Origin: DASPTB01 sp035623615
GTDB lineage: Bacteria > Actinomycetota > UBA4738
Assembly: GCA_035623615.1 (NCBI GenBank)
Contig: DASPTB010000121.1
Coordinates: 1-14,270 of the forward strand
Direction of reading: 5' to 3'
DNA: 14,270 nt
Shown here: positions 1 to 11,130 of the stretch, in pieces
Layout: each line of letters opens with the position of its first letter
Numbering within the stretch: the stretch's first letter is position 1
Notes under the pieces: generated by a model
Told to the model about the DNA's origin: nothing
Databases searched by the model: none
The model's input: the letters and a program-made list of their open reading frames with translations, nothing else
Translations under genes and position numbers: made by a program

Positions 1-211
1 GCCGCGGCAACCGTCATCGAGAAGAACGCGAGGACCTGTCCGACGAGGTTCCCCCACTGCCGTGCGAACGCCACCAGGGAGAGGTTCACCGCGTTCAGCT
101 GCAGCTCGATCGCCATGAAGATGACCAGGGCGTTACGGCGAACGAGCACACCGACCGTGCCGATCGTGAACAACACGGCGGACACCACCAAGTACCACTC
201 GGTCGGCGTCT

Positions 212-215
<4 letters not shown>
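1..215 (-). CDS. nuoK: NADH-quinone oxidoreductase subunit K (partial, 3' end outside window)
   Basis: Small membrane subunit of complex I, a homologue of the MrpC antiporter subunit, in the proton-pumping arm. The start is a GTG at 215-213 whose last two bases belong to the nuoJ stop codon (a GTGA overlap). Seventy-one codons are visible; the family is about 100 residues, so the last third is missing because the window ends. Two transmembrane helices are seen, roughly residues 8-25 and 29-49. They are joined by a short Arg-Arg-Asn turn (26-28), typical of NuoK. Glu37 in helix 2, followed by LQLNAVNL, matches the conserved membrane glutamate (Glu36 in E. coli) needed for coupling. The position directly after nuoJ is the canonical order. 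The frame is absent from most ORF calls because it is open at the edge, but the protein match is clear. Confidence 0.93.
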
Positions 216-831
<616 letters not shown>

Positions 832-844
<13 letters not shown>

Positions 845-1314
845 GGGCTCTTTCCCTGCCGGGTGTCGTGGGCCGTCCCCGGCGCCGGCGGTGGCTCGAG
901 CAGACGTTCCTTGGTGAAGACCGCTTCCTCGCGGGACTCGAACGCCATCTCGAACGCCGGGGTCAGTGTGAGCGCGCGCGTCGGACAGGCTTCAACGCAG
1001 AGCCCGCACATGATGCACCGCAGGTAGTTGATCTGGTAGTCCTTCGCGTGGCGCTCGCCCGCCGACACGGGTGCGGCCGGATCGTTGTCCTCGCCCACGA
1101 CCCAGATCGCGTCGGCCGGGCACGCCCAGGCACACAGCTCGCATCCGATGCACTTCTCGAGGCCGTTCGCGTGGCGGTTGAGCCGGTGTCGGCCGATGTG
1201 CGATCGCTCTGGGAGGACGCGGACCTCCTTCGGATACTGGTCGGTCACGGGGGGCCGCAAGGCGTTGCGCAGGGTGACCGAGAACCCCCGAGCGACGCGC
1301 CCGATGCTTCCCAT
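832..1314 (-). CDS. nuoI: NADH-quinone oxidoreductase subunit I (2x[4Fe-4S] ferredoxin-like)
   Basis: Peripheral-arm subunit that carries clusters N6a and N6b and passes electrons from NuoG towards NuoB. The product is 160 residues, a usual family length. Two ferredoxin motifs are intact: CIGCELCAWACP (Cys55, 58, 61, 65) and CIMCGLCVEACP (Cys100, 103, 106, 110). I chose the ATG at 1314-1312 because a strong GGAGGG lies just upstream (1318-1323). A GTG at 1329-1327 is also possible. It would overlap the nuoH stop as GTGA, like many other junctions here, has GGAG eight bases upstream, and adds five residues. The frame stays open upstream through nuoH, but that stretch is a shadow of nuoH and does not look like a real protein. 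The product identity is certain; the exact start is not. Confidence 0.95.
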
Positions 1315-1325
1315 GATCCCTCCGG

Positions 1326-2543
1326 TCACGATGACTTCTCCGCTCGCGCCGGAGCCTCCGGCTCGGGAAGGCCGGCCGGCTCGCCGCGCGGTCCGGCGAA
1401 CAACGGATACAGCAACAGGACGATGGCGAGCGTCCCCGACGCGATCACGAGCACGATGCGCCACGGCTCCCAGTCGGTCGCGCGCGGGAGCATCACCGCG
1501 GAGGCCGTGACGAGGATCCACAGGAGCCCGGCGGGGATGAGCACCTTCCACCCGAAGCTCATCAGCCGGTCGTAGCGGAAGCGCGGCAGGGTGGCGCGCA
1601 CCCAGATCAGCAGGAACGCGACGAAGACCAGCTTCGCGACGAACCACACGACGGGCCAGAGCCACCGGGCGAACGAGAACACGGGCCCGTGCCAGCCCCC
1701 CAGGAACAGCGTCACGGCGACCGCGGAGATCGTCACCATGTGCGTGTACTCCGCGAGGTAGAACATCGCGAACTTGATGCCCGAGTATTCGGTGTGATAG
1801 CCGGCGACGAGCTCGCTCTCGGCCTCGGGCAGATCGAAGGGCGGCCGGTTGGTCTCGGCAAGCGCCGCCACCGCGTAGATCAGGAACGCGGGAAACTGCA
1901 GGAACAGGTTCCACTTCGGGAGCCAGGTCAGACCCGGAACGCCGAAGTGTCGTCCCTGCACGGCCACGATCCCCGACATGGTGAGCGTTCCGCAGTAAAG
2001 CACCACGGCGATCAGGCCGAGGCTCATACCCACCTCGTAGGAGACCATCTGTGCGCTCGAGCGGATCGAACCGAGCAGCGGATAGTTCGAACCGCTCGAC
2101 CACCCGGCGAGGACCACCCCGTAGACCGCGAGCGACGCCATCGCCAGCACCCAGAGGATGCCGATGGACAGGTCGGACACCTGGAAGGGGACGTAGTGGC
2201 CGTCGATCACCACCCCGGGCCCGAACGGGATGACCGAGAAGGCCAGGAGCGCCGGGATCACCGACACGAGCGGCGCCGCCAGGTACACGGCGAGGTCGGC
2301 GGTGGCCGGCGTGATCCCTTCCTTGAAGAAGAGCTTCGCGCCGTCCGCGAGCGTGATCATCAGGCCGAACGGGCCGGCGCGGTTGGGGCCGATGCGGGTC
2401 TGCATGTCGGCGACGACCTTGCGCTCCATCCAGATCACGAGCATCACGGCCACGAGCAGCGCGGCGAACACGACGGCCACACGCGCGATCAGGAGCCACC
2501 AGTCGACCGCGTCGATGGCCCCCACGAGGCGCGCCACCGTCAC
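1326..2543 (-). CDS. nuoH: NADH-quinone oxidoreductase subunit H
   Basis: Membrane subunit that joins the two arms of complex I and lines the quinone chamber. The product is 405 residues, longer than the roughly 325 of E. coli, with extra sequence at the C-terminus, as is common in actinobacteria. Family signatures are clear. ERKVVADMQTRIGPNRAGP runs over residues 40-58. GWSSGSNYPLLGSIRSSAQ starts at 147. The loop ETNRPPFDLPEAESELVAGY starts at 230 and holds the acidic residues (Glu230, 240, 242, 244) of the E-channel region. About eight to nine hydrophobic helices are visible. The start is GTG at 2543-2541, sharing bases with the nuoG stop (GTGA). The C-terminal tail (about 385-405) is charged and Pro/Ala-rich. 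Confidence 0.97.
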   Translation of the reverse strand: MTVARLVGAIDAVDWWLLIARVAVVFAALLVAVMLVIWMERKVVADMQTRIGPNRAGPFGLMITLADGAKLFFKEGITPATADLAVYLAAPLVSVIPALLAFSVIPFGPGVVIDGHYVPFQVSDLSIGILWVLAMASLAVYGVVLAGWSSGSNYPLLGSIRSSAQMVSYEVGMSLGLIAVVLYCGTLTMSGIVAVQGRHFGVPGLTWLPKWNLFLQFPAFLIYAVAALAETNRPPFDLPEAESELVAGYHTEYSGIKFAMFYLAEYTHMVTISAVAVTLFLGGWHGPVFSFARWLWPVVWFVAKLVFVAFLLIWVRATLPRFRYDRLMSFGWKVLIPAGLLWILVTASAVMLPRATDWEPWRIVLVIASGTLAIVLLLYPLFAGPRGEPAGLPEPEAPARAEKSS

Positions 2544-4983
2544 GGGTTCCCTCCGGCAGCGCGAACGGCCTCGGGGGCCCCGACGAGCTCGACCGTGACG
2601 GTCGTCGTTCGACTGCCCGACAGCAGCGTGTTGGCGGCGAGCCCCGGCTGGTTCCAGGGAACGAACGCGGCGCCCTCCGCGACGTGCGGCGTCACCCGGG
2701 CGGGGACGACCGCCTCGCCCGCACCGGTCCGGAGGCGGACGGGCGCGCCGTCCCCGACCCCCAGCCGCCCCGCGTCGGCGGGATGCAGCTCCACGAACGC
2801 CGGCTCCTCGAGGGCCAGCTTCAGGGTGTCCGCCTCCGCAACCTGCCGCCCCTCGTCCACCAGCAGCGGGTAGGTGAACAGGACCAGGCCATCGCCCGTA
2901 CCCGCGGCCTCGACGCCCCCGGCGTCGCGGGCTCGCTCGCGAGCACGGGCCGGCGCCGGACCCTCGCTCGTCGTCTCCGCCGAGTCGCCGGCCGTCACGG
3001 TCGCCATCTCGCGACGCAACTCGTCAAGGCTGCCGAAGCCGAGCTCCAGCCCCATCGCCCGTGCCAGCCCGGAGAAGATCTCCCAATCGGGTAGCGCCAC
3101 GCCCGGCGCCGGGCGGATCCCGCGCAGCTCCTGAGACCGTCCCTCCCAGTCGGTGAGGCGGCCGTCGCGCTCGATCGACGCCGCGGCCGGGAGTAGCAGG
3201 TTCGCGAATGGGGCCATCCCCGCCTCCACCGTGTCGACCACCACCCGGAACGGCGCGTTCTCCAGCGCCCGGCGGGCGAGCGCAGCGTCGGGTGCGTCCC
3301 GGAGCGGGTCGCACCCGATGACGAACAGCACGTCGATCTCGCGATTCGCCGCCGCCGAAAGGATCCCGAGCGCATCGCGCCCGGGCTCGCCAGGGAGGAG
3401 CCGCCCCCACGCGACTTCGACTCGCGCACGAGCGTCGGCGTCTGCCACCGGACGCCCGCCCGGCAGCAGTCCGGGGTGCAGGCCGGCGCGGAGCGCTCCC
3501 CGGTCGCCGGCCCGTCTCGGCACGAGCGCGAAAGACGCCTCGGCCTCCGCGGCCACCTCCTCGGCACGCGCGACCGCGCCCGGGCTGTCGGCGAGCCGCG
3601 CTCCGGCGAGGACGACGGCGTTCCCGTCCGCCTCTCGGAGCGCTTCGGCGAGCCGCGCCACATCGGACCCCTTCGGTGCACCCCAGAACGAACTGAGGAC
3701 GTGCGCCTCCTCGCCCGGCGCGCAGACCACGTGCTCCGCGACGTCGTACAGCCGCGTGCGGCGCGGATGGATGACGAACACTCTTGCGCCCGCGCGCGCG
3801 GCCTTGCGGATGCGCAGGTGCAGAATCGGCACCTCCTGCTCGACGTCGAGTCCGACGATCAGGACGACCTTCGCCCGGTCGACGTCCGCGTACGTCGCGG
3901 TCGTCCCCACGGCCTGCGCCGCCTCGACGGCGATCGGGACGTCGCCGGCGCCGCCGATGCGGTGATCGACGTCGTTCGTCTCGCACACGACCCGGGCGAA
4001 CTTCGACACGGCGTATGCGTCCTCGTCACACAGACGGCCTCCGACGAGGAAGGCGGCGCGCGCCCCCGCGGGCAGGCGAGCCGCGATCGCGCCGAACGCC
4101 TCGTCGAATGACACCGGCTCCAACCCCGGGTCGCGGAGCAGCGGCGTCGTGAGCCGGTCGGTATCGACGTGCGCGAACGCGAAGCGGCCCTTGTCGCAGA
4201 GCCACGCTTCGTTGACGTCGAGGTTGTCGCGCGCAAGCGTGCGAACGACCCGACCCCCTCGCAGCTGGACGGTGAGGTTGCATCCCGCCGAGCAGTGGGC
4301 GCACACCGACTCGCCGGCCACGACGTCGAAGGGGCGCGCCGCAAAGCGGTATGTGGATGCGGTGAGGGCGCCGACGGGGCAGATCTGGATCGTATTGCCC
4401 GAGAACGGACTCGCGAAGTCCTCACCGGCCGCGATGCCGATCTGCTCGGAGGCGCCCCGATCCAGGACCTCGATGAAGCGGTCGCCCGAGATCTGATCGC
4501 AGAACCTGGTGCATCTCTGGCACAGCACGCACCGCTCGCGGTCGAGGTACACGAGCGGCGAGAGCGGCAGCGGCTTGCGGTAGGTCCGCTTGGCCTCGAC
4601 GTACCGGCTCTCGCCCGGCCCGAACGCGAGCGCCTGGTCCTGCAGAGGACACTCGCCGCCACGGTCGCAGACCGGACAGTCCAAGGGGTGGTTGATCAGC
4701 AGGAACTCGAGCACCGACTCCTGCGCGGCACGCGCCTGGTCGCTGGAGAACTGCGTATGGATGGCCATGCCGTCCGCAACTGGCGTCGAGCACGCCGTCA
4801 GGAGCTTTCGCTGACCCTCCACTTCGACGAAGCACTGCCGGCACGCTGCGACGGGCGCGAGGAGCGGATGGTCGCAGAAGCGGGGGATCTCGATGCCGAG
4901 CTCTTCGGCGGCGCGGATGATCAGCGTCCCGGCCGGCACGGTGAGCGGCGTGCCGTCGATCGAAACGGTGACAGCGTCCGGGC

Positions 4984-4987
<4 letters not shown>
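2540..4987 (-). CDS. nuoG: NADH-quinone oxidoreductase subunit G, with the N7 cluster site
   Basis: Largest peripheral subunit of complex I, 815 residues, holding most of the iron-sulfur chain. Ligands are visible for N1b (Cys38, 49, 52, 66), N5 (His100, Cys104, 107, 113) and N4 (Cys153, 156, 159, 203). A further CxxCxxxC...C set (Cys229, 232, 236, 264) is the N7 site found in some bacteria and lost in mitochondria. Residues from about 225 to 660 form a molybdopterin-oxidoreductase-like fold that is non-catalytic in this family. Residues 661-700 are a low-complexity Ala/Glu/Arg linker, and about 701-815 resemble a molybdopterin-dinucleotide-binding beta-barrel. The start is TTG at 4987-4985, overlapping the nuoF stop as TTGA. 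It is supported by a GGAGGT six bases upstream and by the expected N-terminal ferredoxin fold beginning at once. Confidence 0.97.
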
Positions 4988-6343
<1,356 letters not shown>

Positions 6344-6351
<8 letters not shown>

Positions 6352-6964
6352 CGTCTTCTCCCCCACCGGCCACCGCGCCCAGCCCCGCCAGCACCCTCGA
6401 AACGGCGCGCAGGTCGCCGGGGACGCCGCCGCGCGCCGCCTCTGGAACGTCCCCACGCTGGACGCCAGCCACGATCGCCTCGAGGTCGCCCGGGGTCACC
6501 CGGTCGTAGTAGACGTAGTTGATGGCCGCCACCGGCGCCATGTCGCACGCCGCCATGCACTCCTCTTCTTCCAGCGTGAGGAGTCCGTCGGCGGTGACCC
6601 CGTGCTCCGCGCCGGACCCGAGCAGCTCGCGCGCTCGCTCGAACAGCCGCCGCCCGCCCACCAGACTGCACGACGGGTTGGTGCAGATCGACAACACGTA
6701 GCGCCCGCACGGCCGCAGCTTCACCATCGTGTAGAAGCTGGCGACCGCCTCGACCTCGGCCGTGGTGAGCCCAAGGATTTCCGCGACCTCGCGCAGCCCC
6801 TGCTTCGGCACCCAGCCGACCCGCGACTGCACCAGGTACAGAAGGGGCATGAGCGCAGAACGCCGATCCGGATATCGGGCGACGAGCGCGTCCGCGAGCT
6901 CGCGGGCATCGCCCTCCAGGATCGGCCCCGCCACGTCCGGAGCGGCCGCGGTAGCGTCGCTCAC
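6344..6964 (-). CDS. nuoE: NADH-quinone oxidoreductase subunit E ([2Fe-2S] N1a)
   Basis: Thioredoxin-like subunit that pairs with NuoF and carries the off-path cluster N1a. The product is 206 residues. The four ligands are all present: Cys94 and Cys99 (CTNPSC), Cys136 and Cys140 (ECMAAC). The helical N-terminal block with ALMPLLYLVQSRVGWVP is at about residues 37-53, and VASFYTMVKLRPCGRY is typical of the family. The start is GTG at 6964-6962, in a GTGA overlap with the nuoD stop. The C-terminus, from about residue 170, is a roughly 35-residue Gly/Ala/Glu-rich tail beyond the family's core (about 165 residues). It is probably disordered and is not conserved as far as I can judge. Confidence 0.96.
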
Positions 6965-8256
6965 CGGTCCACACCTCCCATCACCGGGTCGACGCTCGCG
7001 ACGGCGGCGACGACGTCGGCCACGAGCCCGCCGGTGACCAGCGCGGGCACCGATTGGAGGTTGACGAAGCTGGGATCGCGGATGTGCACGCGATAGGGGT
7101 GCTGCCCGCCGTCCGACACCACGTAGTAGCCGAGCTCGCCCCGGGGGGACTCAACGGGAACGTAGGCCTCGCCGGGCGGGACCTTCACGCCCTGGGTCAC
7201 GATCTTGAAGTGGTGGATCAGCGCCTCCATCGACTCGTTCATGATGTGGCGCACGTACTCCTCCGAGTTGCCGATGCCGTCCGGCCCCACCGAGAGCTGT
7301 GCGGGCCACCGCACCTTCGGGTCCTCCACCATCACCGGGCCGGGGCGGAGCCGCTCGAGCGACTGCCGGACGATGCGCAGGGACTGCCGCATCTCCTCGA
7401 TCCGAACCTCGTAGCGACCGAACGCGTCGGCCGAGTCCGCGACGGGGACGTCGAACTCGTACTTCTCGATGCCGCAGTAGGGCTCGTCGCGGCGGATGTC
7501 ACGTGCGACGCCGGCCGCGCGGAGCATCGGTCCCGTCACGCCGAGGCGCAGGCAATCCTCCGCGCGGAGCACGCCGATACCTCTCGTGCGCTGGTGCCAG
7601 ATCGGGTTGCCCGAGAGGAGGTCCTCGTATTCGCCGATGCGCGAGTCGAGCGTGTTCAAGAGACGCTCGACCCGGGCCGGCACGTCGTCGGGGAGGTCCA
7701 TCACGACGCCGCCGATACGGATGTACGCGTGGTTCATCCGCAGGCCGGTGATGGCCTCGAAGATGTCGAGGATCGTCTCGCGCTCCCGGAACCCGTAGAG
7801 CATCACCGAGATGGCACCGAGCTCCAGGCCGGTCGTCGCCAGCCACACCAGGTGGCTCGCGATCCGGTTGAGCTCGGTCACGAGGATCCGGATGGTCTGT
7901 GCGCGGGGCGGCGCCTCGACCCCGAGGAGCCGCTCCGCGGCGAGGCAGTACCCGAGCTCGTTGAAGAACGGCGACAGGTAGTCGGCGCGCGTCACGAATG
8001 TCGACCCCTGCTGCCAGGTGCGATACTCCATGTTCTTCTCGATGCCGGTGTGCAGATAGCCGACCACCGGGCGGCATCCGACGACGACCTCGCCCTCGAG
8101 CTCCAGCACGAGCCGCAGGACGCCGTGGGTGGACGGGTGCTGCGGACCCATGTTGATGATCATGGTGTCCTCGCGGACGCCCATCGAGCGCGTCTCGATC
8201 TCAGTCGACGTCGGCGTCGAGGGGGACCCGGGGGGCCGGCCGGGGCTCGACGTCAC
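6961..8256 (-). CDS. nuoD: NADH-quinone oxidoreductase subunit D (quinone-site 49 kDa subunit)
   Basis: Peripheral subunit that, with NuoB, forms the quinone-reduction site. The product is 431 residues and is separate from NuoC, unlike the NuoCD fusion of E. coli. The GPQHPSTHG motif is at residues 37-45. His44 and Tyr93 (in RADYLSP) have the same 49-residue spacing as the quinone-binding His38/Tyr87 pair of the Thermus enzyme. Other family blocks are VGYLHTGIEKNME, ELNRIASHLVWL and ESPRGELGYYVVSDG. The start is GTG at 8256-8254, with GGAGGG four bases upstream, placed between the nuoC stop and the start. The first 30 residues are a Ser/Pro/Thr-rich leader before the core fold. No signal peptide is expected. 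Confidence 0.97.
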   Translation of the reverse strand: MTSSPGRPPGSPSTPTSTEIETRSMGVREDTMIINMGPQHPSTHGVLRLVLELEGEVVVGCRPVVGYLHTGIEKNMEYRTWQQGSTFVTRADYLSPFFNELGYCLAAERLLGVEAPPRAQTIRILVTELNRIASHLVWLATTGLELGAISVMLYGFRERETILDIFEAITGLRMNHAYIRIGGVVMDLPDDVPARVERLLNTLDSRIGEYEDLLSGNPIWHQRTRGIGVLRAEDCLRLGVTGPMLRAAGVARDIRRDEPYCGIEKYEFDVPVADSADAFGRYEVRIEEMRQSLRIVRQSLERLRPGPVMVEDPKVRWPAQLSVGPDGIGNSEEYVRHIMNESMEALIHHFKIVTQGVKVPPGEAYVPVESPRGELGYYVVSDGGQHPYRVHIRDPSFVNLQSVPALVTGGLVADVVAAVASVDPVMGGVDR

Positions 8257-8266
8257 GTCGCCCTCC

Positions 8267-8760
8267 TCACGTCCCGCGCCGATCGGGCGGCGGAATCGAC
8301 GCGCCCACGAAACGCGTGCGCACGCCGGCGAGCGGCTCGGTCTTGCGCAGCGGATGCCCCGTCCACTCCTCTGGCATCTCGATGCGCCGAAGGTCGGGGT
8401 GGCCGTCGAACACCACGCCGAAGAAGTCGAAGGCCTCCCGTTCGAACCAGTCGGCGGTCGGGTAGCGCGCCGTCACCGACGGCACGTGCGGCTCGTCGTC
8501 GCCGGCGAGCCCCACCTTGACGCGGAGCCGGTGTCCCTGGGCGAGCGACAGCAGGTGATAGGCGACCCAGTACCTGGGCTCGAGCTCGGGCCAGTCGGAG
8601 CAGGTGAGGTCGGACAGAAAGTCGAACCCAAGGTCCTCGTCGCGCAACCACTCTAGGGCGGCGAGGAGCTCCTTCGGCCCCACCGAGACCGACACCTCGC
8701 CGCGCGCGAGCACGACGTCCGCGAACCGCGTCCGCAGCCGGCCGAACAGGTCCTCGGGCG

Positions 8761-8764
<4 letters not shown>
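8267..8764 (-). CDS. nuoC: NADH-quinone oxidoreductase subunit C (30 kDa subunit)
   Basis: Structural peripheral-arm subunit that packs against NuoD and carries no cofactor. The product is 165 residues, short but usual for stand-alone NuoC. The family signature is at residues 107-117 (FEREAFDFFGV), followed by FDGHPDLRRI and then PLRKTEPL. The start is GTG at 8764-8762, in a GTGA overlap with the nuoB stop. Only a weak GAGG is seen about ten bases upstream, so translation probably depends on coupling with nuoB. The open frame continues upstream inside nuoB as a shadow without family similarity. Confidence 0.96.
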
Positions 8765-9273
<509 letters not shown>

Positions 9274-9277
9274 GTCC

Positions 9278-9763
9278 TCAGCGCCCTCCCGCGCCGACCG
9301 GCTCCCGGCGCGGCTCTCCGGCGCCGCCGGCGCCTCCCCCGGGCGCGCCGGGAACCGCCGAAGGGCCGGCATCCTCCCCGCCGACCAGGACCGGCCGGTC
9401 CAGCGTCTCCCATTCGAGTCCGCCCTTCTGCAGGACGTACACGTAGGCCACGAACAGCAGCCCGATGAACACGATCATCTCGACCAGTCCGAACAGCCCA
9501 AGCGCGCGGAAGGACACGGCCCAGGGGAAGAGGAAGATCGCCTCGACGTCGAAGATGATGAACAGCATCGCGATCACGTAGAACTTGACGGGGAATCGCT
9601 CGGCCGCGGGCAGCCGCTCGGGCGTTATGCCGCACTCGTACGGCGCGGACTTCGCCGGCCGCGGGCGGCGCGGGCTGAGCAGGGCCGAAACGGCGATGGA
9701 CAGCACCGCGAAGAGGAACACCAGGCCCCCGAACACCAGGATCGGCAGGTACCCGCTCGTCAT
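9278..9763 (-). CDS. nuoA: NADH-quinone oxidoreductase subunit A
   Basis: Membrane subunit at the junction with the quinone site, with three helices. The product is 161 residues, longer than the 120-147 usual in the family. The conserved loop and helix 2 read PYECGITPE then FPVKFYVIAMLFIIFDVEA, with the acidic FDVEA and a Cys in the loop, as expected. Helix 3 (about residues 86-108) is followed by LQKGGLEWE. The last 35 or so residues (from GGEDAGPS) form a Gly/Pro/Ala-rich tail. The start is ATG at 9763-9761, in an ATGA overlap with the menaquinone reductase stop. No clear ribosome binding site is seen, so coupling is likely. It is the first nuo gene of the operon. Confidence 0.96.
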   Translation of the reverse strand: MTSGYLPILVFGGLVFLFAVLSIAVSALLSPRRPRPAKSAPYECGITPERLPAAERFPVKFYVIAMLFIIFDVEAIFLFPWAVSFRALGLFGLVEMIVFIGLLFVAYVYVLQKGGLEWETLDRPVLVGGEDAGPSAVPGAPGGGAGGAGEPRREPVGAGGR

Positions 9764-11076
9764 CGTCGTGGGGCGAGCGAAACGAGCCCCCGGATCAGAC
9801 GATCGTCGATGATGCCGTCCTCCTCCTCGTACAGGTTCGCGAGCAGCCGCATCGCGAACTCCATGAACCGGCGCCTGGGAACGCCGTGCTCGACGAGGTA
9901 GTTCATGAGCTTCGGGTTTCCGATCAGCTTCAGCCAGCCGTTCCCGATCGAGTAGTACTTCGCGTACCGCTGGCGAAGGATCGTCGGGTACATCTGCGCG
10001 ATCCCCGGACGGTCGTGGACGAGCGCGTCGGCCACGAGCTCGGCCGCGAGCTGCCCGGACTCCATCGCGCAGGAGATCCCTTCGCCGTTGAAGGGGTTGA
10101 TCATCCCGGCGGCGTCCCCGACGAGCAGCATGCCGGGGAGCGCCGCAGGCCTGCGGTTGAGGCCGGTCGGGAGCGGCCCGGACTGCACTTTGCCGATCGC
10201 GTTCTCCTCGTTGATCTCCCACTCCGGGGGAAGGCCCTCGACGAAGATGTCAAGGCACTTACGGGCAGAGACGTGCTTGAACTGCTTGAACGTGTTCATG
10301 AGTCCCGCGCCCACGTTGAGCACTCCGTCGGGCATGAAGAAGATCCACCCGTAGCCGGGCATGATGCCGCCGTCGCCCGGGAGCGTCAGGAACGCCTCCA
10401 GCACCGGCTCCTTTGGCCGGGGGCTTCGGTAGTAACGGCGGGCGGCAATGCCCACCGACCGCGTCGCGTCCCTCGTCACCCCGAGGTGGGTCGCGAACCG
10501 CGACGAGGCGCCGTCGGCCGAGATGACGTAGCGGGTGCGAACCTCCCGCTCGGCACCGTCCGCGCCGCGCAGCAGCGCGCCGTTGATCCAGCCGCCCTCG
10601 CGGCGGGGCTCGGCCGCCTCGACACCTTGCTCGAACCGCGCCCCCACCTTGACGGCGCGCTGGGCGAGGCGGTTGTCGAGATCGAACCGGGTCATGGTGA
10701 GCCCGTACGAGGGATAGGAGCGAAGCGTCGGCCAGGGCAGGTCGAGCACGAAGCCGTCGAGGCCGTACGTCCTCAGGTAGTCGTTGCGCTCGAACGCCGC
10801 GTCGGTGGTGTCGACGCCCATCTCCTCGAGGGCGACGACGGCGCGCGGCGTCAGCCCGTCGCCGCAAACCTTCTCGCGCGGAAACGTCTCCTTGTCCACC
10901 ATCAGGACGTCGACGCCGCGCTTTGCCAGGTGATAAGCCGTCGCCGATCCGCCGGGACCGGCTCCCACCACGAGGACGTCCGCTTCGAGGCGCGTGGCCG
11001 TGGCTACCTCCCCCCCGGAACGGTGCCCGAGGCTCGTTCCCGCGGAACGCGCCTCGGACTTTGTGAAATGTTTCAC
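9760..11076 (-). CDS. Geranylgeranyl-reductase-family flavoprotein, probable menaquinone side-chain reductase
   Basis: FAD-dependent enzyme that, in actinobacterial relatives such as MenJ, saturates an isoprene unit of the menaquinone tail. Its place directly before nuoA, with an ATGA overlap, fits a role in tailoring the quinone used by complex I. Counted from the GTG at 11076, the FAD motif VVGAGPGGS is at residues 36-44. PREKVCGDGLTPRAV (66-80) is the family's Cys-Gly motif. YGWIFFMPDG is the substrate-side motif, and GDAAGMINPFNGEGI (from 320) is the second flavin motif. The start is uncertain. The GTG at 11076-11074 sits within a Rex-type operator and upstream of the predicted transcription start. 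A strong GGGGGGGAGGT is placed for an ACG at 11001-10999, which would give 413 residues and a normal-length N-terminus. Function is by family; exact substrate is inferred. Confidence 0.9.
   Translation of the reverse strand: MKHFTKSEARSAGTSLGHRSGGEVATATRLEADVLVVGAGPGGSATAYHLAKRGVDVLMVDKETFPREKVCGDGLTPRAVVALEEMGVDTTDAAFERNDYLRTYGLDGFVLDLPWPTLRSYPSYGLTMTRFDLDNRLAQRAVKVGARFEQGVEAAEPRREGGWINGALLRGADGAEREVRTRYVISADGASSRFATHLGVTRDATRSVGIAARRYYRSPRPKEPVLEAFLTLPGDGGIMPGYGWIFFMPDGVLNVGAGLMNTFKQFKHVSARKCLDIFVEGLPPEWEINEENAIGKVQSGPLPTGLNRRPAALPGMLLVGDAAGMINPFNGEGISCAMESGQLAAELVADALVHDRPGIAQMYPTILRQRYAKYYSIGNGWLKLIGNPKLMNYLVEHGVPRRRFMEFAMRLLANLYEEEDGIIDDRLIRGLVSLAPRR
11006..11016 (-). promoter_or_regulatory. 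Strong ribosome binding site before a possible ACG start
   Basis: GGGGGGGAGGT on the minus strand lies four bases before the in-frame ACG at 11001-10999 of the menaquinone reductase. No ATG, GTG or TTG occurs in any frame between the predicted transcription start (about 11072) and the FAD motif. The site therefore points to a non-standard start or a recent ATG-to-ACG change. Confidence 0.5.
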
Positions 11077-11078
11077 GA
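11061..11078 (-). promoter_or_regulatory. Rex-type redox operator
   Basis: On the plus strand this site reads TTGTGAAATGTTTCACGA. It matches the known Rex operator consensus TTGTGAA-N4-TTCACAA at 13 of 14 defined positions; only the last but one base differs. Rex is a repressor that senses NADH/NAD+ and is known to control respiratory genes, including nuo, in Streptomyces. The site directly abuts the predicted -10 box and covers the predicted transcription start, a classic repressor position. The rex gene itself is not in the window. Confidence 0.72.
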
Positions 11079-11107
11079 AGTCTACGCTCGGCCTTCTCCT
11101 CGGGCAA
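11079..11107 (-). promoter_or_regulatory. Predicted housekeeping promoter of the menaquinone reductase-nuo operon
   Basis: On the minus strand a -35 box TTGCCC (11107-11102) and a -10 box TAGACT (11084-11079) are separated by exactly 17 bases. The -10 fits the actinobacterial TAnnnT pattern and the -35 keeps the TTG. Transcription should begin near 11072, inside the Rex-type operator. This is a prediction from sequence only. Confidence 0.55.
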
Positions 11108-11130
11108 ACGGGAGGGGTTCGTCGATCTCG

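Noticed and set aside
1315..2499. Upstream extension of the nuoI frame to 555 codons
   Set aside because: This part is the nuoH region read in another frame, is Arg/Gly/Ala-rich, and lacks the hydrophobic or ferredoxin pattern. NuoI begins at 1314 or 1329.
1689..2873. 394-codon plus-strand frame
   Set aside because: Runs opposite nuoH and the end of nuoG; the His/Arg/Glu-rich composition is typical of an antisense frame.
7054..8520. 488-codon open frame on the plus strand
   Set aside because: Antisense to nuoD and nuoC. The composition is dominated by His, Asp, Arg and Val with no motif, and no ribosome binding site or neighbour supports it.
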